This document shows, piece after piece, positions 25,292-34,200 of a DNA stretch of 64,000 bases. Below the pieces are notes generated by a model. It ran no database searches. It saw only the letters and a program-made list of their open reading frames with translations, and had not been told where the DNA came from. A program made the position numbers and the translations under genes. Source of the stretch: Neocallimastix lanati (nom. inval.) (taxonomy: Eukaryota; Neocallimastigomycota; Neocallimastigomycetes; Neocallimastigales; Neocallimastigaceae); the NCBI GenBank assembly GCA_016946835.1, contig JACVTC010000002.1, positions 2,272,001 through 2,336,000 on the forward strand, read 5' to 3'. Positions within the stretch are counted from its first letter, which is position 1; every line of letters starts with the position of its first letter.

Positions 25292-28200
25292 TTAAGATAC
25301 AAAATTATGATCTTCATTGGTTGCGCTAGCCCTGCTGGCCTGTCTTACTGTTTCTTCAGCATTGACGCTCTTGGTAGTAGTAGTACGATTCGATTTGAAC
25401 CTATTGAACAAAGACCATTGCTGGCCAATAGCAATAGGTATAATCGATTGGAGAAGTGCCGCAGTAACCACTAAGAACGGAGTATCAGAATAAGCACCTG
25501 ATTTCATCTGGCACTTAAATAGATCCTTCCATTCCCTTGTACTGTTATTAATACTTCGACTTCCAAGAAGGAAATTAAACACTTTTTCACACACACTAGA
25601 ATCAATATACACATTATTTTCAATACTATTACTAACATTACTAAAAATACTATTACTAATATTATTATTACTATTATAACTATTACTATTATTACTATTA
25701 CTATTATCATTATTACTATTAACAATATCATTTGTTAGGTTGCCACGGTAAAAAGCATTATATAAAAATAAAATTTTATCATTAACTTTACTACGAGTAT
25801 GATTGAAAAAGGGACAATCAATTAACCAATGACTTATCCATTGTTTATTACTTTTACAACAGGGACAAAAATTAGGACACATTTGGTCCACTATTTTTGC
25901 AGCTTTAGCAATTCTAGCATCTAAAATATATCCGCTTCGTGCTCTCAATAGCCAATAGAAACCATTTGAAAGATCAGGATATTCATAACAAAGTTTTATA
26001 AATTTTGATGTTTCTTCGAATTTGTTTTTGTCATAAAACTCAGCTTTAATAGAATTGATTTTCATATCTCTTTTCCAATAAAAATCCTTGATTTTATTAT
26101 CGTTATTACCTCTTTTCTCTAGTTTACGTTTAAGAGTTCTACTTTCTTTTGTCCATGTATATTTTCTAGATTTTGGAATATTATTAACTAAATAGGAAAT
26201 AATACAATTTGAATTTTTCCATTTATCAAAACATTTGACCTGAGACAAAGCACACTTAGCTGACAATGGAGGAATATGTAAATCTTTTGAAATAGAATAT
26301 ACATTAATAAATGATTTGGCTTTTTGTATACCTGCAATCCATCTTAATCCTTTATTAATTAATTTCTGAGTATTATTTGTTCTCGTTTTATTCGAACCAA
26401 GTAAAGGTGCAAAGTAAGAGACTTTACTAAGTACATAAGAGTTAATTATAATCTTCTTAAATGGAATAGGAATTTTGGAATTTGAAAGAAATTTACTAAC
26501 AGAAAAGAGAGCTTTAGTTACTTTAGAGTTAAGTAATTTAATAATAGGTTTCAACGATAAGCTTTTATCAAATGGTATACCTAAATAGGTATAACATTTA
26601 GTTATTGGAATTGGTTGACCAGCAAGATAAAAAGTAGGATCTCTTTTATTTTGAAAAAGAGGTGTGTCTGGTCGAATCACCATCGTTGCACACTTATTAA
26701 TTCCAAAATTCATCATATTAAATTTAGCCCATTCATTTACCTTCTTAAGCATTTTTTTCAACTTAGTTCTTGACGGTGCGCATAGAACAATATCATCTGC
26801 AAAGAGTCCACCACAACATCTAGATTCGCCTAAAGGAATTCCAAGTTCTGAAACATCATTAAAAATGTCATTAATAAAAAGATTGAAAAGAATTGGTGAT
26901 AGTGGACAACCTTGTCTAACTCCTTTCATAATATTAAAAGATTCCGAATATTGATCATCAATTTTAACACTAGCTTTGGATGTCAAATATAGATTTTTTA
27001 TAAATTGATAACATTTACCTCTAATACCTAAAGCATCTAATTTATATAAAATATTACCTATTGGAACAGAATCATATGCCTTTTTTAAATCTAGAAAAGC
27101 TAGGTAAGTTTCTTTATTATCATTTTTACGCCTTTGACAAATTTCTCGAATTGAAATAAATAAACTAACACATTCTTCTTTAGTACGAAATCCAAATTGC
27201 TCTGGCCTAATAAAATTATTTTTAAGTCCATATTCTGAAATTCTTTTGGAGACTATTTTCGAAATGAGTTTAATACCATTGTTAATCAGAGAGATACCTC
27301 GATAATTGTCACAATCAGATAGATCATCTCCTTTTTTAGGAATAGATATAATACTTGCTTCATTCCATGAGCTAGGAAATTCTCCATTCCAAATTCTTGA
27401 GTATATCTTCTGTAAACGATTTAAACCAGAAGAAGAATTATTTACTGAATTTTCGTCATCCGGAGGAATTAAAGCTTTATAAAATTCAATAGGAATTCCA
27501 TCCGGGCCTGAAGCTTTAAAATTTGGAGTAGCCAAAATTGCTTCTCTAATTTCTTCTATACTGATGTCTTGATTTATATCCCATTCATTGTGTCTCGTAT
27601 ACCTAATTGTTCCATTGGAAAATTTATTATACCATTCGATTAATGCACTATTGATATCAGAATGGCTTGAAGCAAGTTTTTTATAGTGATTGTGCCATAC
27701 TTCTAACTGTTCTTTAGTAGAAGTAGCTAGTTTACCATTTTTGTCCTTTACTGGAGAATTTGACATATTTTTAAATTTATCTACTTTTGCTGTTGTTTTA
27801 AGCCATTTCCAAGCTTTTTTAGGGTTATGAGATTTCATATATTCACATCCTGTATTAATCCAATGTTGGTATTCAGTTTTCCTATAAATATTACACATAT
27901 GATGAATAATTTTGCACATTCTATTATATTTATCAATTAATTCTTCAAATTCATCTAAATTATGATAAGAACCTCTTCTTTTAATGGATTTATATAATTT
28001 CATTTTGAGTTTTTGCAAATTAAATATTTTCTGCGACATATGAAAAAAAGATTTTCGAACTTCTGAAATTGACGTGATATTAAGTTCCTTAGCAATATTG
28101 AATGAAGTTGAAATAAATTTCTTTGAAATATCATCAATACTAATATTAGGATCTGGAATCACTTCCTCTAATACACTAAAATAGTTGTTGTCAAAAATTG

Positions 28201-29761
28201 ATTCTTTTTCATTTATACATTTTAATCTATCCCATTTAACTGTCTTTTTAGGCAGAGAGAAAGAATTATCTGAATTAACTGATGAAAAACATTTACCTTT
28301 TATTAATAAAGGTTTATGATCCGAAATGGGGGGAAAGTCAATAAAAGTACCATATGAAAGTAAATCTAACATATGATCATTGACAATCGCATGATCTATA
28401 GCAGATTCTCTATTACCTCTACTCCATGAAATTGGGGAGCCCCATAAGGGAAGAATTTTCCAATTACTAAATTTAGAGAGCAAATTACTTAATTTCTCAG
28501 TAGGTAAATTAAAATCACCAACCAACGTTGAAGGATGAGAAGAGTGACTATTTAACCAAGACAATATTTCAATTCTAGCAACTCTAGCATGAAGGCTATG
28601 GCCACTATGAGGTACGTACACATTACCAATAGAACATTTAGTGAAATTCCAAAAATTATAAGTATACAAGGAAATAATATACTCATAAGTGTTGTTTTCA
28701 AGAGAGGCTTGACAAGAATTATGAAACCCAATATAAAGACCTCTTTTACCGGGAATTTCATTATTAGCTTTTTTGAAGAAATGTTTGTAGTTTTTTAATG
28801 ATACTCGACATGGATATTTACTGCTAGAACCTGAACCATTTCCTGTTTCCTGAAAGCATAAGAAAAGTGGTTTGTACATTGAAATAAAGAATTCAACACT
28901 GTCTTTTTTATCAAAGTTCCATCCATTAGTATTCCAACTGACACATAGAGAAAATTCTTTAACTGTATTATTATTAATATGAGTGTTATTAATATTATTG
29001 GAATTATTATAATTGATTGAACTGAAATTTGAATTTGAATCTGAGCTTGAAACTGAATTTAAACATAAATTTGAAATTGAACTTGAACTTGTACTTGAAC
29101 TTGAACTTGAACTTGAACTTGTACTTGAACTTGTACTTGAACTTGAACTTGAAATTGTACTTGAACTTGGACTTGAACTTGAACTTGAACCTGTACTTGA
29201 ACTTGAACTTAAACTTGTACTTGAACTTGAACTTGAGCTTGTACTTGAACTTGTACTTGAACTTGAACTTGAGCTTGTACTTGAACTTGAACATGAATCT
29301 GTATTTGAACTTGAATTTGAATTTTGACTTGAATCTGCATTTGAATTTGAAGTAGTGAATAAGTTGATATTATAAGATGAATTCACTTTTTCTGATAAGG
29401 CAAAATGTTTCCTTTTGAGTGAAGAAAAACTGTATTTATGATTCCTTTTGCTACAATTAATAACGTTAATTGAAGCACGTTTGAAACTATTAACAATACA
29501 ATCAGTAATAGATGTTAATTCTTCTTCATTACCTACTATTTTAATTTTAAAGAATGCATCATTAAAATTAGCAATACGTTTAACTGATAAAACCTTATCA
29601 TTTAATTCATTCAGAGTTTTCTTTAAATGTCTTCTCATTTTGATTTCTGGCCAAGATCGAAGTCCGCGGATAAAGAGTAGTTTCGTATTCTCCATTGGTA
29701 TACCGTGGCACCTTGAACCTCTTAGAATGAAATTCTTATTTCTTATAAATTGGATTTCCAT
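25292..29761 (-). CDS. LINE-B endonuclease-reverse transcriptase, intact 1489 aa
   Basis: One open frame from ATG 29761 to TAA 25292. Residues 1-105 form a small domain (KLLFIRGLRSW, FFKIKIVGN) similar in pattern to that of LINE-A. Residues 138-250 are almost pure serine. From about 268 comes the APE-type endonuclease (WNTNGWN, CFQETGN, GDFNL, AIDHAIVN, SDHKPLL). The reverse transcriptase (FKASGPDGIPIEF, NYRGISLINNG, LDLKKAYDSVP, KGVRQGCPLSPILFN, catalytic FADD at residue 987) follows. A C-terminal CPNFCPCC...HW...C knuckle is near 25850. Near the end TTKSVNAEE matches the KSVDV block of LINE-A. Function: target-site nicking and reverse transcription of its own mRNA. No breaks seen, so this copy could be active. 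It shares the domain order and much of the reverse transcriptase sequence with LINE-A but is a clearly separate family. Confidence 0.93.
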   Translation of the reverse strand: MEIQFIRNKNFILRGSRCHGIPMENTKLLFIRGLRSWPEIKMRRHLKKTLNELNDKVLSVKRIANFNDAFFKIKIVGNEEELTSITDCIVNSFKRASINVINCSKRNHKYSFSSLKRKHFALSEKVNSSYNINLFTTSNSNADSSQNSNSSSNTDSCSSSSTSSSSSSSTSSSTSSSSSSSTSLSSSSSTGSSSSSSPSSSTISSSSSSTSSSTSSSSSSSSSTSSSSISNLCLNSVSSSDSNSNFSSINYNNSNNINNTHINNNTVKEFSLCVSWNTNGWNFDKKDSVEFFISMYKPLFLCFQETGNGSGSSSKYPCRVSLKNYKHFFKKANNEIPGKRGLYIGFHNSCQASLENNTYEYIISLYTYNFWNFTKCSIGNVYVPHSGHSLHARVARIEILSWLNSHSSHPSTLVGDFNLPTEKLSNLLSKFSNWKILPLWGSPISWSRGNRESAIDHAIVNDHMLDLLSYGTFIDFPPISDHKPLLIKGKCFSSVNSDNSFSLPKKTVKWDRLKCINEKESIFDNNYFSVLEEVIPDPNISIDDISKKFISTSFNIAKELNITSISEVRKSFFHMSQKIFNLQKLKMKLYKSIKRRGSYHNLDEFEELIDKYNRMCKIIHHMCNIYRKTEYQHWINTGCEYMKSHNPKKAWKWLKTTAKVDKFKNMSNSPVKDKNGKLATSTKEQLEVWHNHYKKLASSHSDINSALIEWYNKFSNGTIRYTRHNEWDINQDISIEEIREAILATPNFKASGPDGIPIEFYKALIPPDDENSVNNSSSGLNRLQKIYSRIWNGEFPSSWNEASIISIPKKGDDLSDCDNYRGISLINNGIKLISKIVSKRISEYGLKNNFIRPEQFGFRTKEECVSLFISIREICQRRKNDNKETYLAFLDLKKAYDSVPIGNILYKLDALGIRGKCYQFIKNLYLTSKASVKIDDQYSESFNIMKGVRQGCPLSPILFNLFINDIFNDVSELGIPLGESRCCGGLFADDIVLCAPSRTKLKKMLKKVNEWAKFNMMNFGINKCATMVIRPDTPLFQNKRDPTFYLAGQPIPITKCYTYLGIPFDKSLSLKPIIKLLNSKVTKALFSVSKFLSNSKIPIPFKKIIINSYVLSKVSYFAPLLGSNKTRTNNTQKLINKGLRWIAGIQKAKSFINVYSISKDLHIPPLSAKCALSQVKCFDKWKNSNCIISYLVNNIPKSRKYTWTKESRTLKRKLEKRGNNDNKIKDFYWKRDMKINSIKAEFYDKNKFEETSKFIKLCYEYPDLSNGFYWLLRARSGYILDARIAKAAKIVDQMCPNFCPCCKSNKQWISHWLIDCPFFNHTRSKVNDKILFLYNAFYRGNLTNDIVNSNNDNSNSNNSNSYNSNNNISNSIFSNVSNSIENNVYIDSSVCEKVFNFLLGSRSINNSTREWKDLFKCQMKSGAYSDTPFLVVTAALLQSIIPIAIGQQWSLFNRFKSNRTTTTKSVNAEETVRQASRASATNEDHNFVS
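29050..29335 (-). repeat. Hexamer-type repeat coding the poly-Ser tract of LINE-B
   Basis: Imperfect TTGAAC/TTGTAC hexamers (AGTTCAAGTACAAG on the coding strand) code runs of Ser with occasional Thr. The reverse strand is also open and gives Leu/Glu-rich translations that are artefacts. Confidence 0.9.
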
Positions 29762-30423
29762 AATAGTAATAAAAAACTAAAAATTAATAACTAAAAAAAA
29801 AAAAAAAAAATAAAAAAAAGTCAATTTTTATTATAAAGTCTTGAGTATAATGAGAATTGTAATAATTTTATATCTTTTTGGAGTAAATAATTTCGATAAT
29901 TAGTAGTTTGTTGAATGATTGAAAAATAATTTGATTTAGCACTTTTTTCAGTATATTATTTAAATTGAATATCATAAAGTATTTAATGACTAAGATTGAA
30001 TTGATGAAATAAAATGGCACAAAATTAGTAAAGAGTTAAATAAATTACTACAAGATTTAGAGTGAATCAATCTCTTACAACGTGATACATGAAATATAAA
30101 GTTGAAATACAATTGAATACAATAGATTCTTACATGAGAATAGTAATACTACATGAAAATAGAAATACAATGAAAATGTATTACTAATTCTTGGGTGTAA
30201 CTTATTTAACAATGTTCCAAAAAAGCACCATTATATTCCGCAGTGAGTGTTCACCAGAAAAATTTTACCAATAACATTACCATTGCGCATAATGTTATTA
30301 ATTAACACAAAATATAACTTTACTACTATTTTGCACCAGTACTGTGGATCTACTTTATAAGAGTAAAGTTAATTCCCCTTGAAGGCGATTTAAATACATA
30401 AATCGAGTACACCCCTGCTCGGG

Positions 30424-30461
30424 CCTCCATGGACCTGGAAAAACAGTCCACTTCATTGGGG
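30424..30461 (-). mobile_element. 5' terminus of LINE-A A3, displaced by LINE-B
   Basis: CCTCCAT (target duplication) plus the remaining 31 bases to CATTGGGG complete the 5' end of A3 that is cut at 25042. Confidence 0.88.
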
Positions 30462-30708
30462 TTTAGAAAGGATAACCATCGATTATCATCAGAATCACAG
30501 AAAGCTGTAATTAGTACACCTGATATAGGTTATTCCTTTTCCATCAACCCTCCATGGACCTGGAAAAACAGTCCACATCATTGGGGAGGTGACTCAGATG
30601 AACCTTTGAAAAGTAGTTCATTTAATTGTCTCTGTTCCCCACTATCGAAATGTAGCTCATTTAAAACTAAAGTCCCAGTCCACTTCATTGGGAGTGATTT
30701 TTAGTGAG

Positions 30709-30714
<6 letters not shown>
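30462..30714 (-). mobile_element. Mosaic of three LINE-A fragments
   Basis: 30462-30586 is the first 125 bases of a LINE-A 5' UTR ending ACATCATTGGGG. 30587-30675 matches the C-terminal coding part of A1 (12935-13022). 30676-30692 is only the extreme 5' terminus (CAGTCCACTTCATTGGG) of another LINE-A. The last bases end TTAGTGAGATGATT (30701-30714), which is also found in A2 near 15652 and forms the target duplication of the next insert. None of the pieces is functional. Confidence 0.8.
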
Positions 30715-30744
<30 letters not shown>

Positions 30745-31165
30745 GGCAGCAAACTTGTTTCATCTTTATTAATTAAATATTTGATAAAATACATGTAATA
30801 AAATAATAAAAAAAAAAGATAAAAAAATAAACAAAAAATAAAACACAACACAAAATAAAAATAAAATAATGGTATAATATATTCTAGTTTCATTTAATTA
30901 ATATTTGTAAGACTTCACAAGGGCATTATTATACTGAAGTATAATAATTAACTTTGACTTCGCAATGTTAATCATAATTTTAAGATACAAAATTATGATC
31001 TTCATTGGTTGCGCTAGCCCTGCTGGCCTGTCTTACTGTTTCTTCAGCATTGACGCTCTTGGTAGTAGTAGTACGATTCGATTTGAACCTATTGAATAAA
31101 GACCATTGCTGGCCAATAGCAATAGGTATAATCGATTGGAGAAGTGCACAGTAACCACTAAGAAC

Positions 31166-31168
<3 letters not shown>
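30715..31168 (-). mobile_element. 5'-truncated LINE-B copy, left part
   Basis: It consists of 27 T (30715-30741), AACGGCAGCAAAC, the LINE-B 3' UTR and the last C-terminal codons, nearly identical to 25058-25480. It is split after ACTAAGAACGGA by LINE-A A4 and resumes at 36131-36163. TTAGTGAGATGATT flanks the complete truncated copy (30701-30714 and 36164-36177). Total LINE-B content is about 490 bases. It lacks all catalytic domains. Confidence 0.9.
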
Positions 31169-31213
<45 letters not shown>

Positions 31214-34200
31214 CTAGGAATAAACTTTATTTAATAATATTTTTTTTTAAAAAATACATGAAATTTAAATACATGAAATTATTTTTTTATATTAATATTA
31301 AAAAACTACGTTATGAGATTCGAGGACGAAAAGGCCTCTAACTCTTCCCATTCATCGAAGATAACTCCATGTGGATGAAAATTATCATTCGAATCTGTAT
31401 CAGAATTTCTTCTTTGCCTTATCGTTACGACGTCGACGCTCTTGACAACGGTAGGTCTAACACTATACAAATCGATCATGGTGTAAAAATCACCAATCAC
31501 AATAGGCATAACGTTAGTAAGGAATTCCGCAAGCCCCACAAAATATGAAATCGGGAAAGAAGACTCGTTCGAAGGTGATTGAAAAATATTATTAATATAT
31601 CGCCTTCTTTCCCCCGAGCCGATCTTTAAGATTTCAAATACTGCATTTCCGCCAAGAAGGAGACACAGCACGTAAAAATTGATATTATCATCAAAATCTT
31701 CCTCTTTATCATCAGGAATGTTCAATGATTTCTCATGAACAATTAGAGAAAAATTAATAAAAATTTCATCAACAAAGGGAATGAAATGTTGCCTAAATTC
31801 TTCAAATTTAGGACATAAAAGTATCCAGTGTGTAAAACTAGGTATGCTGTTACTCTCACCACAACAAGGGCAGTATGTTGGGCAATTTTCTGATACTAGA
31901 TTACTTTTAACATACGTTTTTACATCAAATTTGAATCCACATTTAATTCGTCCAATCCAAAAAAATCCAAGAGAAAATTGTGAATATTTAAGTGATAGAC
32001 GTTGAATAAATTTTTTAAAACCAAATTTAAATTTCTTGTATTTTGTAGATCTGATCGCAGGAGTGCTTGAATAATGAATATTTTCCCAGTAAAACTTCCT
32101 TATTTCTCCAGGAAGTTTATTATTGTGCTTATGTACTGCTAAACTCCGTGCTTTTTTTGTCCATGAATAGTGAGAAAGTGTAGGTATATTTTTGACTAAA
32201 TGAGAAATAATACAAGAAGAATCTTTCCACTTTTTAAAACATCGAATCATCGCCTTATCACAAAAACTAGCTATAGGAGGTATAGAAAGTTCCTTAGACA
32301 TATTGTAAATTGAAGTATTGGAGGTTTTATTTTTAAACCCGAAACTCCAATACAAACCTCGATTAAAAGCAGTTTGAGCTTTTTCAGTATTCTTTTTATT
32401 TGAACCAAGTAAGGGAGCATAATAAAGAACTGAACTAAGGACAAAAGAAACTAGTATACGAGTTTTAAAGTAGAAAGGAACATTCCTATTGGTTAAAAAT
32501 CTAAAGAAAGAGTTAACTGTATAATTAATTTTACTGTTCATCTTAGCAATAATAGGTTTTAAATCCAACGATTCATTAAAAGGTATACCAAGATATGAAT
32601 ATTGATTAGTGCTTGGTATATAGTTCATACCAAGTTTAAATGTAGGATTTTCATAATGTCTTGAAGGTATAAAATTCTTTGGTTTAACAACTAGTGTAGC
32701 GCATTTATTGATTCCAAAGGTCATTTCATTTTTAATACCCCAATCATGAGCAATATTCAAAAGGTTTTTAAGTGAAGATTTTGTAGGAGCTAATAATACA
32801 ATATCATCAGCAAATAATCCACCACAACACTTTTTCTTTTCAGTAATCACACCATAACTTTTACATTTATCAAAAATATCATTGATAAATATATTGAATA
32901 AAATAGGTGAGAGAGGACACCCTTGGCGAACACCACGGTGTATTGGAAATTCTTTTGAAAGTTTACCATTAAAGTTTGCACGAGCCTTCGAGGTAAGGTA
33001 TAGATTAGTAATGAATTGAAGGCATTTACCACGAATACCAAGATTATTTAGTTTAGTAAGTATATTGTAAATTGGAACTGAATCATAAGCTTTTTTAAGG
33101 TCAAGAAAGGCAAGAAAGGTAAATTTATCCTTAAATTTTCTTCTTTGACAAATTTCACGAATGGATACAAATAAACTAATACATTCTTCTTTATTTCTAA
33201 AACCAAACTGTTCTGGTCTAATTATTCCATTAGAAAAAGCATAGTCTGATATTCTTTTAGTGACAATTTTTGATAGAATTTTTAAACCTACATTGATGAG
33301 TGAAATACCACGATAATTATTACAATCTGAAAGATCCCCTTTTTTAGGAATAGAAACAATAGAAGCAGAGTTCCATTCATTAGGAAAGTCACCATCCCAA
33401 ATTTTATTAAAAAGTAATAACAGACACTTTGCACAATCGGAATAAGTAACCTCTTGATTAGAGTCATCCTGAGAAGAATTTCTACTCTCAAAATTAAAAA
33501 ATGCTTTAAAAAATTCTGTAGGTATACCATCAGGACCAGGTGCTTTGTTATTTTTCATTGAAAGAACAGTTGAATGAATTTCTGACATGGAAATAGGTTG
33601 ATTAATATCCCATGATTCCTGAGGAGTAGAAGAATTATTAAGTATTCTTTTCCAATAATTTTCATTAAGACTGTGACCAGTTATATCAGAAGCAAGTTCT
33701 TCATAGTGTTCTGCAAAACGATTGAGTTGATCTTCTTGGGATACTAGAACATTACCTTCTTTATCTTTAATGTATACAGGTGATTGGGAAGGAGAGTAAG
33801 AAGGTTTAGAAATTTTCTTAAGTCCAGACCAACCACGCTGGGCATCATTTTTTAAGAAACATTCGCCGATGGAATGAATCAAATTTTTAAATCTAATATT
33901 CCTAATATTTCTTTTAATACTAATGATATAATCAGAAAGAACTCTATATTCTTTTGAGAGATCACAAAATTCTTGAAGATTTGACAGATCATTACTAAGT
34001 TTAAAATTTTTAATCCTTTTATACAATAGATGTTTTTCATGTGATAATTTCTTAATATAAGCAGGACAATGGAACGCTGAACCCTGTAAATTTGTAGGAA
34101 CTCTTGCATGAATGTCATCGCCTATTTTATTTGCTGTGTCAAGAAGTTTTTTAACCATTGTATTAGAGTCTAGATTATCATTATGTTCAAATTCATCCAG

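Larger units (their letters stand above)
25043..30423 (-). mobile_element. LINE-B, full-length non-LTR retrotransposon
   Basis: The 3' end is 15 T (25043-25057) followed by AACGGCAGCAAAC; the 5' end is CCCGAGCAGGGG (minus strand, ending at 30423). CCTCCAT flanks both sides (25036-25042 and 30424-30430), and the host sequence on each side joins to an unbroken LINE-A 5' end, which proves the insertion. The 5' UTR (29762-30423, about 660 bases) shares GAGTGAATCAATCTC with LINE-A but is otherwise distinct. The 3' UTR is 25058-25291. Confidence 0.93.

Noticed and set aside
29013-29355. Leu/Glu- and Leu/Asn-rich frames opposite LINE-B
   Set aside because: Antisense of the poly-Ser coding repeat; the other strand has an intact LINE-B frame.
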